From Cyanidiococcus yangmingshanensis (Eukaryota; Rhodophyta; Bangiophyceae; Cyanidiales; Cyanidiaceae), in assembly GCA_013995675.1 (NCBI GenBank), contig VWRR01000009.1, positions 310,001 to 374,000 of the forward strand: a stretch of 64,000 nt of DNA, given 5' to 3'. The translations under genes were made by a program, and so were the position numbers. This document shows positions 43,469-54,427 of this stretch, one piece after another. The notes under the pieces are model-generated. The model saw only the letters and a list, made by a program, of their open reading frames with translations. It made no database searches and was not told where the DNA came from. Position 1 is the stretch's first letter; each line of letters opens with the position of its first letter.

Positions 43469-46193
43469 ATGGGACCTGGTTTCATTCCTAGTTTATACTA
43501 TGGTCTATTGAATGAGCGAGTGGCGTTCCACGTCTCGAAAAGGAAGACTACTCAGAATCAGGTTAACTGGCGATGGCGAGTGGGCACACGGGGGCACAAC
43601 GGCCTCGTCGGCTTGGCTGGGGAGTGCGCTCCTGTCTCCTCGGCTTCCGTTCGGACGACACTATCGGGAGCTGAGCGAGCGGAAAAGCAAGATGTATGTG
43701 TGGTCGAGGTCTTTCACTGTGGACGAGTGCACATAGGTTTGGTCTCGGCGGAGGCACTTGGGCTGAACACGTCAGAGGGCGTTGCCGTCACCCTGGTGCG
43801 TGCAGAGAACGAGACTGTTCGGCTGGCACGCGATCAGGTTATTGCGAACTGGAGTGATGCAGTTCTATCGCAGCCGTTGCAGGACGATTTGCTGGCAGCA
43901 GGGGAGCGGCTTCGTGATTGGCTGGTGCCGCAGTCAGTCGAGGTGGCGCAGCTGCAAGAGGCCTGGAGAGCCGCGCAAAGTTGGCTCGAGCGACAGTCAC
44001 CTGAGCAGTGGTTGCCGCTGGAGGTTGCTGATCGAATGGGTATTCTGGCATTGCTTTCGAGCGAGTTGCGGGAACACCACCGCCAGGTGAGCACCCGCAG
44101 CGCTCGTCGTGGTGGTCCAGTCACTCATGCTGTCGAGTTAGCAGCACGTTTTCGGTTGTTGTTGCGGCGGCGGTTTCGAAGACGTCTCTGGCCTGCCGAC
44201 GAAACTGCTTCGGCAACCGCCCTGTTACTCAGTGACCCATTGGTGCTGCGAATGCTAGCAGCGTTGATGCTCGGTGCTGATGTTTTTCGTTTCAAGCGCG
44301 TCCCTAGGCTCTGTGGCGGCTGGCGAGCGCTCTCGGAACCGCTTGTACGCGTCCGCGTGGTCGAGTCGTTCTGTGAACGAGCGTGTTCGCCCACTCGCCA
44401 AGCAAACCAAACGTGGCATCCAGAGCACCTGGCGGTTTTGCGGGAGCTAGAAATGCTGGCTGCATCGCGTCATGATACTCGCAAAGCCCCGGAGGCAATG
44501 CTGGTGAATGGGAACGAGTCAGGAAGTGTAGCATCGCGGCTGACGCATCTGTATCCGCTGGCAGCAGCGGTCTGTCGTCGGCTTGAGCGGGATTTGTCAC
44601 CCAACTCGGCGATGTCGTTGCTGGTGGACCTGGGTCAGTGGACCTCGAACGTATCGACGAGCGATAGCTCTTCTTCGCTGCTGGAGTCGTCGACCACGAG
44701 GACTAGACAACGCCGAAAGTCGAGCTCACGAAACACGATTGCTGCTTTCCCCGATACGGTCATGGCTGCTGCTCGGGCGTTGCGTACGCAGCTTTTGAGC
44801 GAGCGTACCCGAATGCAGCCCAGCGTTGCGAACACGTTATTAGCGTTTTGTGTGGATTCGTCTTCGGCCCGCATTCTGGACGACGCCTTCTCGGTGGAGG
44901 TTGAACAGGAGTCGGATGGCTCCTCAGCACATCTGCCAGGCGAAAGGCTGGCTCGAGTGACGTGGCATGTGCATATCGCTGACGTTGGATGCTGGTTGCC
45001 AGCCGGTCACCCAGTTGATCAGGTTGCTAGCCAGCGGGCGCAGTCGCTGTACCTGCCAGGGCGACCGCTACATCTCCTGCCGCCACCGTTGGCGAATGCG
45101 GCCTCTTTTTCGGAGCATTTACCAACAAACGCGGTGACTGTTTCACTCCGTTTCACTGAACCATCGCTCGAAGAGAGGACCGAACAGCGACGGCTCGGTA
45201 CGATCGAATGGTTTGATGTTCGGCGCAGCGTTGTGCCGCCAGTTCTGCGTATCTCCTACGAGCAGCTCGATCACCTCATCTTGACCAACTGGAGAGCACG
45301 GTCTACTGCGGGGCGCTCAGATGCAGCCGACGCACGCACGGTGGAGACCACGACCTCAAACGAGGTTTCCGAAGCACGCGTCTGGATTTCGGCCGACCAC
45401 CTGCAGACTTTACGGAAGGCGTTGGCGTCTCCAGCACTCGAGCATCGCATGCGGATACGAATGCATTCTCGACAGTCCAAGAGTGCTGGCCGTGTTGCCC
45501 AGGTAGCGCATCGGCGGGACGGGAGCCTTGCGGTTGCCGAGTTTGCGCTCTCACCTGGCTACTGTCCTCGTGGATGTGCTTCTCGCAGCGGCCAGCGAAG
45601 CCCTCATCCGATACGCGCTGAAGCATTCCATTCCGGTACCGCTCACTGGATGGGCACGCGTGCAAGAGCTCGATGTCGATCAGCCGAGCGAGATCGTTCC
45701 AAATGGCAAGACGTCGGCTGCCTACCGACCGCAGCGTTGTGGCACCGCGCCGTTACGTCGATACCTTGACCTCGTTACGCTGCGACAGATCTCGCTCTAT
45801 CTGGACCATGGAGATGCGGCACCGCTGCTGACCAGAGCTCAGGTTGCTCGCATATCTGCTCAAGTCCAACGCAATGCCTCCAAAGGGATGCAGAAAGTAA
45901 CGGCTTCTCGGCAGCTGCTGATGATGGATGTTCTGGCGGAGCGACAAGCACAGGCTCAGTCGCTGGGCCTCGCAGAGCTTATTGTTCGTGGGCTTGTGTT
46001 GGAGGTCGCACCAAACTGTCGGACAGCGCGGATCATCCTTGACGACGATCAGTTAGAGGCAATGGTTGCGTTAGAGAAGGAGCAACATGTGCGGGTAGGA
46101 GAGCGCCACGCTTTTCGACTCGTCCGACTCGACCGAACCCAGCGAGGAGCGCAGGCCATTCGGCTGGCGTTGGCGGACTTGACGGTTGCCTGA
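43469..46193 (+). CDS. RNase II/R-family exoribonuclease (RNR1-like), one frame break
   Basis: A 3'-5' exoribonuclease of the RNB family, similar in layout to plant organellar RNR1. About 907 residues if the break is bridged. The N-terminal half is variable. The RNB domain starts with VDSSSARILDDAFSVE, where bacterial enzymes have D-x5-D-x-D-D; the second Asp is Ile here. It continues VTWHVHIADVGCWLPAGHPV, QSLYLPGRPLHLLPPPLANA and FALSP. There, at about 45552, the similarity moves to the +1 frame: ATVLVDVLLAAASEALIRYA, then CGTAPLRRYLDLVTLRQISL (the conserved arginine region). The first frame continues open to 45769 by chance. The span is 3n+1. The N-terminal start was chosen as the first ATG (43469). 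Confidence 0.88.
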
Positions 46194-46208
46194 CTTGCCT
46201 TGTTGGTT

Positions 46209-47096
46209 ATGGCGAGTCCGGCCCTTCGATGGGTTATACTCGGTGCCCCTGGAGTAGGCAAAGGCACGTATGCTTCGCGCCTTGCGCGCCTTCTGGGCTT
46301 GACGCACGTAAACCTAGGTGAGTACCTTCGCAGTGCAAATCTTGAGGGGCGTGTCGCGGAAGCGGCGTCGGTTCGGTCGTTGCTGCAGAACGGAGACCTG
46401 CTACCGGACGAGCTTGTGCAACGACTGCTGGGGCAGCTGCTTGAGGAGCTCGAGCAGCAAGCACCAGTGCATCGAGGTTGGCTTTTGGACGGTTTTCCGC
46501 GGACAGAGGCACAGGCACGCTGGCTGGATAGCGCGACCTCAGTGAGCGGAGCGCTGCTACTGACGTTGCCTCGTGAGGTTTTGGTGGCCAAGTTGGCAGG
46601 GAGGCGGGTCTGTCCTGACTGTGGCAAGACCTTTAACTTTATGTATATTCAACAAGCGAGAATGGATATGCCCCCGCTGTTGCCTGAGGGGTGTCGATGG
46701 GCTCCCAGTGGCCTCTCGGTTGCGATCAACGCGAACGCTCCGACAAACACACCTCCGTGTACCTGTCCGAGAGCCAAGGACGACGGAACACCAACACAGT
46801 GTGAGGCGTTGCGAGCTACTTGTGAACGTGGAGAGGCGTGTTCAGGGCGTTTGAGTTGTCGTGACGACGATCGGATAGAGGTTGTTCGCCATCGACTGGC
46901 GGTATATGATCGGATAGGGGCGCCAGTTGAGCACTACTATGCGTTGACTGGGCGTCTACACCGTTTTCCTTTGACCGGCGGGGTGGCGTCCATGATGCCT
47001 GCCCTGGAAGCTTTTTTCCGGGAACGAGCTTTTGATTCAACGAAGGTGCCGCTGGAAGGGCATTCCGAGCAAAGCAAAGAGCACGAGAGGCAGTGA
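46209..47096 (+). CDS. Adenylate kinase, chloroplast type, with Cys-rich lid insertion
   Basis: Catalyses ATP + AMP to 2 ADP. The P-loop is VILGAPGVGKGTYASRLARL, the AMP-binding part has HVNLGEYLRS and GWLLDGFPRTEAQARWLDS, and the core closes with DDRIEVVRHRLAVYDRIGAP and EHYYALTGRLHRFPLTGGV. The sequence is closest in style to plant plastid adenylate kinases. The lid begins RVCPDCGKTFNF, but between MPPLLPEGC and RLSCRDDDRIE it has an extra segment of about 50 residues carrying several Cys (CTC, QC, TC, AC). There is little presequence: MASPALRWVILG starts right at the core. It lies 15 bp after the RNase II stop on the same strand. Confidence 0.94.
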   Translation: MASPALRWVILGAPGVGKGTYASRLARLLGLTHVNLGEYLRSANLEGRVAEAASVRSLLQNGDLLPDELVQRLLGQLLEELEQQAPVHRGWLLDGFPRTEAQARWLDSATSVSGALLLTLPREVLVAKLAGRRVCPDCGKTFNFMYIQQARMDMPPLLPEGCRWAPSGLSVAINANAPTNTPPCTCPRAKDDGTPTQCEALRATCERGEACSGRLSCRDDDRIEVVRHRLAVYDRIGAPVEHYYALTGRLHRFPLTGGVASMMPALEAFFRERAFDSTKVPLEGHSEQSKEHERQ

Positions 47097-48829
47097 ACGC
47101 TTGTGTTTGAAGGGAGCTGCGTGCTCCATTACGTAGCCAGGACATGCTGGCTTGTGGAACAACTTTATGGCTTGGGTCTGTCCGATGACATCTTTGAGCA
47201 TCGAGTCTAAAACAATGTTTTGTTTCTCGAAAGCGGATCATGAAGAGCGCTCGTGCCGCTGTTGAAGACAGCGTTGAGGCTCTAGACTCATTGGCAGGCG
47301 CTGCGCGCGTTGCGGTTGGTAGCGTCGCGTGTTCTGCGGAGACCCAGAGACGCTGTGTCCGATGTCGTCTGACTGAACATGGCGACGAGTGTCTCCTGAA
47401 CACTGACGGGCGTCCCAATAGATCATGACGGTCGTGTTGAAATCATTATCAATGGAGTCGAGGGAGAGAACAGGAAAACCTCGGTTGGAGTTGCCAACCA
47501 GCATGCAGAACTCGATAGGTGATGGGTGTTTGTCTTGCCGTTTTTCACAGACCTGATGGTTGCCATGGGAATCCGCATCCAGGCAAAGAAGAGCAGCCGA
47601 CCAGCGCCTCTAGTGGTAAGACCCGATAAGCGCTGCATTGGAATAGGTATAAAGTTATTTAGAGACCTGTTTATCAACAGTTTGTTCGTACAACCAGTCT
47701 GCTCCCGCCCGGATGTCTCATAGTTTTGGAGCCGCATATCGACGATGACACGATAGGGGTATTGTTTTCTATCCAGTGGCCTCTGTGATGACGTCCTTTA
47801 GACTTGGCAAGGAGCTGGGCTTCTCTCGGGGCTGATGCCTATGACCGGGCTGAAGACGACAACCGCCATTCATATTTAGTCCGTTCAGAGGCGCACACTG
47901 TCGCTCTCTCTCGAAGCGAATGCGAGAGGTACCCGTCGCTGTTGTCCCATTCTAGACGAGTCCGTAGAGTTGTCCCGCTCTTCAGCCAGGGCGCTCTCGG
48001 ACGAAGCAAGGACGCAGGTGTCGTTGCAATCGAAACAGCCCAGGCATTGACTGCCGCTGAGCCTTAGTTTTCGCTGCCTCCTGCGACGCTGCCTCCCATG
48101 GAGTGTAGATACCTTTGGTACTCGTTTTCAGAGCGACATGAACGGAGCGCACTTGTTTTCCGCTGAGCGAGACGTTATGACTCCGTGAGCTCAGACGGCG
48201 TCTCTCATTGAACTCGTGCCTCGAGCCTCGCTGGTTGACGGACTGCTCCCCATAGGTTGCATGCAGTCCGTGATCGAGATCGACCTGGTGTCTCCGAATA
48301 GTCCGACCGTCGAGCGAACTGTCTCAACGATTCCGAGAGACCCGCATCCGAGTTGTTGGACAAGGTCCTCTTCAATGACCAAGACCAAACGAGGCACCAC
48401 CGCAAAAAAAGTCTCCTCGTGCTGTCGACATGCCCAGTATCGAGCCTTGCAGCGATTCGCTTTCCAACACAGTGCGACTGAACGTTGGCCTGAGTCGCGC
48501 GCTCGTCATTCGTTTAGCGAAGTCGCTCTTTTTTCGCCAAGCAGGCTGGCAGCAAGTGTATCCACACGCGTCTCTTCACTGTGACGCACGAGTATCAGCA
48601 CTCGTCCGCTGTCCCTTTTTCGGGCACGGGTAAACGTTCCCTGCCAGCTGGTTCAGCTGTATAGGCGGGACGGTAGAGTGCGGGAGCCGTAGAGACAGTT
48701 GACGGCGTGTCTACAGAGCGAGTGCGTCGCCCACGACTCGAGTGCACGCTGGAGCCATTGAGCGCAACAAGTTGTCTTTGTTGTCGCAGAAAACCGTTTA
48801 CGAACGGACTGGATGGTCATCGTTCGGGT
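47097..48829. other. Intergenic with an ambiguous coding-like patch
   Basis: No gene is assigned. On the minus strand near 48191-48420 the frame reads FFAVVPRLVLVIEEDLVQQL, then GIVETVRSTVGLFGDTRSIS, with another frame upstream giving VGKRIAARLDTGHVDSTRRL, divided by a run of seven T (plus strand A). This could be the tail of a disrupted gene or chance. Nothing else was recognised. Confidence 0.35.
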
Positions 48830-49075
48830 ATGATGAACGCGTGTACGAACTGGAGTGTACGCGCTGCCTACCGCCGTCTCTGGCGTGCTTGCCGGGCCGC
48901 CTTTCACCCGGACGAGTTGGCGCTTCGAGCGGCGGCAAGGGCACTCCGCCACGAGTTTGAGACCAGACCGCCACTACGAAGCGCCGCAGAAGTGGCAACG
49001 GCACAAGCACAGGTTGACGAAGCCGAACAGGTGCTTCGTCATGACATTAAACGGGTGAACGTTCTCGGAGACTAG
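48830..49075 (+). CDS. Small LYR-motif-like protein (LYRM7/MZM1-like?)
   Basis: An 81-residue basic protein. It has the LYR-family shape: an N-terminal AAYRRLWRACRAAF (AYRRL where others have LYR), then a helix LALRAAARALRHEFETRPPL and a final helix EAEQVLRHDIKRVNVLGD. This resembles LYRM7/MZM1, the chaperone that guides the Rieske Fe-S subunit into mitochondrial complex III. The match is weak but the length, charge and order fit. The frame extends upstream only from GTG; two adjacent ATGs occur at 48830 and 48833. Confidence 0.55.
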   Translation: MMNACTNWSVRAAYRRLWRACRAAFHPDELALRAAARALRHEFETRPPLRSAAEVATAQAQVDEAEQVLRHDIKRVNVLGD

Positions 49076-49610
49076 GACGAGGCCTGGGCGCCAGCATTTT
49101 GGCTATGCAGTGCCTCGTTCATAGACGGCATGCATGAGCGAGCTGTCATCCGCTGCGCTGACAGTGACGCCACCTGCTTAACGGTAGTCCAGAGACTTGG
49201 GTGCAAGTGCATCCGAGTTGGATACTCGTCGAGTAGCACCTTGCATGCATTTTTTGGCCAACGAACTGCTTGTTGGTATCTTTCGCGGTACGAGGCCGGC
49301 GTCCAAGCACGAAACGATCGGCGACTTTGAACCCCGTTGCTTTCCTGCTGCATAGGACACGACTAGTGTGTCCCAGAGCAAGGTTTGGGGTTCACGCTAG
49401 CAAGATGGTGCCCTGGTTGCGAACGAGCTGGTTTGCGCGCTTGCTGTCAGGTATGCAATCGAGCGCATAGCTCGGACAGCGCAAATAGATCTCGTGGAAG
49501 CGATCATATGACTTGGTGTCGATCATCGTCGCCGACGACTTGGCAGCATAGATTGCGCCGAGCACGTTTGACGACCTAGAGATGTATGCGTTTGATACGC
49601 CACGCACGTT
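49076..49610. other. Spacer, nothing recognised
   Basis: About 530 bp downstream of the LYR-like gene. No supported gene or repeat. Confidence 0.4.
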
Positions 49611-50110
49611 TCAGCAATGATATCGATACCCCTTTCATTCGATGCGCACCCCTATCTCGATATACATCAATCCTCTATCGAACTCGTCCGTGATCGTGAG
49701 TTCTACACGCCGACCGACCGACAGAAAAGTCTCTTTTTCTTCATAGGAATACTTGTTTTATACGCCTCTACCCCATTCATTGGATGCGCACCCCTATCTC
49801 GATATACATCAATCCTCTATCGAACTCGTCCGTGATCGTGAGTTCTACACGCCGACCGACCGACAGAAAAGTCTCTTTTTCTTCATAGGAATACTTGTTT
49901 TATACGCCTCTACCTCTTTCATTTGATGCGCACCCCTAACTCGATATACATCAATCCTCTATCGAACTCGTCCGTGATCGTGAATTCTACACGCCGACCG
50001 ACCGACAGAAAAGTCTCTTTTTCTTCATAGAAATACTTGTTTTATACGCCTCTACCTCTTTCATTTGATGCGCACCCCTACCTCGATATACATCATCGTT
50101 CAATGAGACA
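49611..50110. repeat. 142 bp tandem array (about 3.3 copies)
   Basis: GATGCGCACCCCTA recurs at 49641, 49783, 49925 and 50067, exactly 142 bp apart. Each full unit contains ATATACATCAATCCTC, ACGCCGACCGACCGACAG and CTCTTTTTCTTCATAG. Units are nearly identical, so the array is recent or homogenised. Confidence 0.95.
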
Positions 50111-50725
50111 CGCATGGGCTCTACGAGACACGCACGTATACCTGTTTCGTGCATGCGTGCGTCACGTGTCCGACACACCGCCCCAGCGCACTGGGCGTCG
50201 ATACGCCATCGTCGGCCGTCGCCAGAAACCGCGGGGCCAAATTGGTGGACGCACGCGTCGCTCGTGAACGACACAAGCCGGTGGCGCCGCGCGTGCCGCC
50301 GAGATGCGTGTCGCCGCCCCGTCGCCATGCGGTGGTCCAAAATCCGGCGCGACGCCAAGCGCCCTCGAATTGGCCGTTCACCGCTGCTGCCGCCATGCCG
50401 TGGCCCAGAGGCCGTGAACGCGACGCGTATCGAGGAGCGCCTCGCCACGATCGCGCGGCTGCTCCATTTTCGGGAAGCGATGGCGTGTTCCGACGCGTGT
50501 GCGCACGCGCGCGCTGGCAAGCGTGCAGTCCCAAATTTGGCAGCGGGTCGACGAATGGCTCCAAATCGGCTGCTCGAGGCGCCCATTTTGTTGCAGCGAT
50601 CCGGTCGCTCCATGGCCCTGGCGCACGCTCTTTGGTGGACGCTTATGCATTCGGCATTGGTGCTTTTCACATTCATTGGTGAGAGCAGCCTGCATACACC
50701 ACTGACTCTTAGAACAGTTCTCCTC
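50111..50725. promoter_or_regulatory. Upstream region of the lysyl-oxidase-like gene
   Basis: The LOX-like frame is open upstream to 50114, but this stretch encodes an Arg/His-rich sequence with no family features and precedes a clear signal peptide, so it is taken as promoter and leader. Minus-strand frames here also lack support. Confidence 0.4.
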
Positions 50726-51385
50726 ATGTACAAACGTATTGCGCTCGCGTTTCTGTTTTGTTTGGTTTGCTTGGCGACCGCCGCATCTTCGGTGCGAGCA
50801 CAGGCCAAGTTTGACTTGGAGCCATCTCTGGAAATCCTCAAGGGCAGTCTTCGGATCAAGACGGAGTCGTTTACGCCTCGCGATTGCGCGTTCGAGATGG
50901 GATGTGTGCTCGGAACTGGTCCGAGGAAGCTTTTGCAGCTCGCTGGCGCTATTGGAAACAACGGTCCCGATGACTTTGTTGTTGGGAACCCGGCCGATCA
51001 CCCCGATATCTACACCTGGGATACCTGCACTGGGCAGTTCATCACGCGCAAGCCTATGTTGAACTACTCGATCTGGGACTCTGCAGGCAACCTGGTGCGC
51101 AGTGGTAAGAAGGAGAGTTTCTGCATGGAGGATTTGGCTCGTTTCCCTGAGTATACTGGGAACCCGGCGCTGGTGCCGGCTGAGCCTGTCCACACGTGCA
51201 CGTTCCAGGGTATCAGTGTCGGTTGGTGTGACATTTACGACGACTCTCTGCCGTGCCAGTGGATCGATATCACCGGTGTCCCGTCAGGCCATTACACGTT
51301 GCGTCTCGAGTGCAATGCGTATCATATCTTCAAGGAGACGACGTATGCGAATAACGTTGTTGAGACGCCAGTGACGATCACCTAA
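50726..51385 (+). CDS. Secreted lysyl-oxidase-like protein lacking copper histidines
   Basis: A 219-residue protein with an evident signal peptide (YKRIALAFLFCLVCLATAAS, ending near VRAQA). The body follows the lysyl oxidase domain: FDLEPSLEILKGSLRIKTES, NNGPDDFVVGNPADHPDIYT, ESFCMED, CTFQGISVGWCDIYDDSLPC, QWIDITGVPSGHYTLRLECN and TTYANNVVETPVTI. In active enzymes the copper site is C-H-x-H-x-H; here it reads CTGQFI, so all three His are replaced (Thr, Gln, Ile). The quinone-forming Lys (GKKESFC) and Tyr (DIYDDS) appear kept. It is therefore probably not a normal copper amine oxidase, and may be a structural extracellular protein. The start was set by the signal peptide. Confidence 0.88.
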   Translation: MYKRIALAFLFCLVCLATAASSVRAQAKFDLEPSLEILKGSLRIKTESFTPRDCAFEMGCVLGTGPRKLLQLAGAIGNNGPDDFVVGNPADHPDIYTWDTCTGQFITRKPMLNYSIWDSAGNLVRSGKKESFCMEDLARFPEYTGNPALVPAEPVHTCTFQGISVGWCDIYDDSLPCQWIDITGVPSGHYTLRLECNAYHIFKETTYANNVVETPVTIT

Positions 51386-52686
51386 GCGTGGACGCTGCGG
51401 CACGTTGCGATGCACAGAATCATCTGTTTGGAAAGTTTCGTGTGGTTTGGCGAGGGAAAAGTAGTCGTTACGCAGCATTGATTGCGTAGAGCAGTTTAAA
51501 GTACGTCAACTATCCATTGGCTCAGTTCGTTTCGAGACCTCGCCTCACGCGTCCTCTCTGTTGCGCATTCATGGCGCTCCCGGTGAATGTCCCAGCGGCA
51601 GACATGTAAGCGACGCGGACAGGATTGATCCAGATGCCTCTGAGGAGCATTGTGGCGGCATCCAGGCGCCATGAAGAGTCGACCATCCCACGCCGAGACC
51701 TGTTCATGTCTGCTCACTGTTACGAAGACTTGGATGTCGATGTTGATTCCGCACAAGGTGCGACAGCGCGTGAGCGAGCGCGCGTTGCGTCCATGAGCGT
51801 GCTCAGAGAGTTGCGTTCGAACCTGATGGCTCCATTGCCCTCGAGGCTTGTTCCCCAAAGGCATCGCGAGCGAGCCATTCCAGACGAGGTTTTCGGCTGA
51901 GCGCTCCGTCTCTTCACTTCTCGGTTTTCCGCAGTTCGTACGCATGGACGCGTTGCAGCGCCCCGAGGCATTCAGCGCTCCGAACTGGAACCCGATGGCT
52001 CGCGGTTACCCGTTCCGATAGGAAGGGTGAACGCTGCAGTCTCGCCTCCAACTCTGAACACAATCCTGGCGATGTATCTCTGCGATACGCGTGCTCTCGA
52101 AGGGGCGCAACTCGCATTCGTAAGCAGCGATGACTTGGTTGTATACGCGCGACCAAGAAAAATGTGATGAAAGCAGTCATGAGCGCAACGTGGATGCTCT
52201 TGTCCGTGCACCAGAAGCTCTTCGACAAATGATGATAAGGATCGGAACCTGGGATACATTCTTCAAATAGCAGGATAGATCATGAGGCAGATCGCTGGCG
52301 TCGTCGGCGACGGCATCCGCAAACCGAACGCACCTTTAGAGGGCAAGTCGCAACTGGTGCTCCCTGGAACACCGATTGTTCCAATCAAGTGCGCAACTCG
52401 ACTCGTCGACACGAACACATCTATACATCATGGACCGAGGAAAGGCTCCAAGATCGACTTGGACGACACACATGGTGCTTGAGCGCACTCGTATGGTTAA
52501 GCAACCACCGTTCTCATGGTGAGCTCTGGAGAACCATCCTGAAGCTAGTGCATAGGATGACGCTTCGTGTGTGTGGTGGCCCTGTCGCCAGCATGCCCGA
52601 CCACGCGACCGTCCCGTTCGAGTTCTGGCCCGGTGGTGATCGCTTTCACTGGCAAGCGGCACGGCATTCGGAAACAAAGCAGTCGT
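51386..52686. other. Convergent spacer, no recognised gene
   Basis: 1.3 kb between the LOX-like and SED5 gene ends. Several open frames overlap in all directions; none has family features. No array is seen. Confidence 0.4.
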
Positions 52687-53730
52687 TCAGAGCACCAAGA
52701 CCCAGAGCAAAATAAAGAGACTCAACACACCGAAGAGTTTCATGATCAGGCCACGATTCGAGCGCAAGCTGTCAAAATAACGAAGCAATTGTCCGTGAGC
52801 ACCATGTACTTGCGCTAACGAGTCCTCAATGTTGACATCAATGCGTTGCACCAATTCACCTTGTTCCGCGACCATATGCGCAAGCTGGTGAAAGATCTGA
52901 CCCAGTTCTACAATCGTTGTCTCGACTCTCTGCACCGCGTCCGTTCGTTGTTGATAGTACTGCAGTGAGGATGCCGGTGTTGATTGCATGAGCTGTTGCA
53001 CCTGATGCTGCGATGCACCGAGTGAGCCACTTCCCAGATCGATCATGTCGGCACCACGTTCAATCTCGGTCGGTTTCAGGTCGAAGATCGAGCGAGGCAC
53101 TGTTGGAGCCTGCTGCATAGGTGGTTTGCGTCCCTGCTGAGCACGCAAGTCCTCGGACCGCTGTTGGAGCACCGTCTGGAAGGCCTGAGTTGCGTTCAAA
53201 AGTCGTGTTTTCAGAGAGTCCACAATAATACGCGTATGCTGCTGGGCCAACGCATCGGTATCACTGTTCGCAGCACTCGTGCGTTTGTCTCCCGAGGATC
53301 GCTCGTTTCCAGCTCGCTGGTCGGCGTTTCGTCGAGCCAGTTGTTGCAGCTCATCGAGTCGACGATTCAGGTCCCCAATATCTTCCTTTATCTGAAGGGT
53401 AAGTCGCTCAATCTCCTCACTACGGTCGTCAAATAACGATCGTCCACGCGCCAAACGCGTCAGTTGAGCCAGCTTGGTGGACGTTTCATGGATGCGTCCT
53501 CCGATGTGTGCTGCACACACTGCAAAACCGCTCTGACGTGAGCGAGCCACTCGGGTAGTGCCCGCCCCATCGCTGCACTCGTTCCGAGCAACTCGTTCAA
53601 GCTCGTGTCGTACTGCAACGCTCGTCTCGACCTGAGATTGTCCTGAGGACTTACACGCCAGCTGCTCTTCGAAGAGCTTGGCAACTGACCGTAGCTCTGC
53701 AGTGCGGTCTTGGATGGGAGCAAAACCCAT
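52687..53730 (-). CDS. Syntaxin-5 / SED5 Qa-SNARE
   Basis: Golgi Qa-SNARE for ER-Golgi and intra-Golgi fusion. The 347-residue product starts MGFAPIQDRTAELRSVAKLF, the DRT-x-E/D-F type start of syntaxin 5. It has helical Habc-type segments (EEIERLTLQIKEDIGDLNRR, then IIVDSLKTRLLNATQAFQTV), then QQRTDAVQRVETTIVELGQI, then FHQLAHMVAEQGELVQRIDV, the Qa-SNARE helix with its central Gln, and a C-terminal membrane anchor KLFGVLSLFILLWVLVL. The frame extends upstream only to a GTG, so the ATG at 53730 is the start. Confidence 0.95.
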   Translation of the reverse strand: MGFAPIQDRTAELRSVAKLFEEQLACKSSGQSQVETSVAVRHELERVARNECSDGAGTTRVARSRQSGFAVCAAHIGGRIHETSTKLAQLTRLARGRSLFDDRSEEIERLTLQIKEDIGDLNRRLDELQQLARRNADQRAGNERSSGDKRTSAANSDTDALAQQHTRIIVDSLKTRLLNATQAFQTVLQQRSEDLRAQQGRKPPMQQAPTVPRSIFDLKPTEIERGADMIDLGSGSLGASQHQVQQLMQSTPASSLQYYQQRTDAVQRVETTIVELGQIFHQLAHMVAEQGELVQRIDVNIEDSLAQVHGAHGQLLRYFDSLRSNRGLIMKLFGVLSLFILLWVLVL

Positions 53731-54427
53731 CTGTTTTGCTAGGGAAACGACCGGGAACAACCGCTCCCGCTGCTGGCGCTCCTCGAAACGTCTCGGACAA
53801 GCCCAGACGCCTTGCGGGTCGCTGACGGAGGACCGTGGCACGAGACCCTGCGTGCTTCTTGCAAAGTGTTCGTTCGTCTAGGATCAAGGAATAGTTGAGA
53901 AAAAGTTCGGAAGGAAATGGAGCGCTTAAGGGTTGCGCATAGCAGCCGTTGCTGCTGCCCAGGTTCAAACCTGCTACGCCTGACGAGTGCGTCCGAGGCT
54001 GGAGCGGAGCACTTGAGCGAACCGCTGGACAAGTAGCTGCACCTGAACTTTGCAAATCAAGTTCAATGAAGCGCACGAAGACTCGAATAGAGCAGAGCCG
54101 GTGCTTTGCTGTTCACGAAGCAGAGACAACCCCCTTTCGTGAACGTTGCGTCTTTCTTGCTCACCTCCGTTGCAAAGCCTTTGGACTCTGCTGACCCTCC
54201 TCAACGAACCATAAAGCTCGCTGAGCACCCTCTTTATGTACCCTTGCGCGTTTTTTATCAAACTCGTATTTCCAAGTGCACAAAAACTCGGTGTCTCCCA
54301 GTCGCGGAACCGTCGAACAGTTCCGCTGCTTTTTATGCGTAGAGAGACGAGGCTATCGGGACGTTATCGGTCGCTCGGCTTTGTGCGTTTGTGACTACCC
54401 GCCAACCTGGTGACCGAGTCGGCTCCC
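53731..54427. promoter_or_regulatory. Divergent promoter between SED5 and SEY1
   Basis: About 700 bp shared by two genes of the early secretory pathway (Golgi SNARE and ER-shaping GTPase). No repeat or supported gene was found. Confidence 0.4.

Noticed and set aside
43324-43485. Longer start for the coiled-coil gene at 43485
   Set aside because: Possible, but it would overlap the start of the divergent RNase II gene; the inner ATG leaves a promoter.
50114-50725. N-terminal extension of the lysyl-oxidase-like frame
   Set aside because: Arg/His-rich, no homology, and upstream of an obvious signal peptide.
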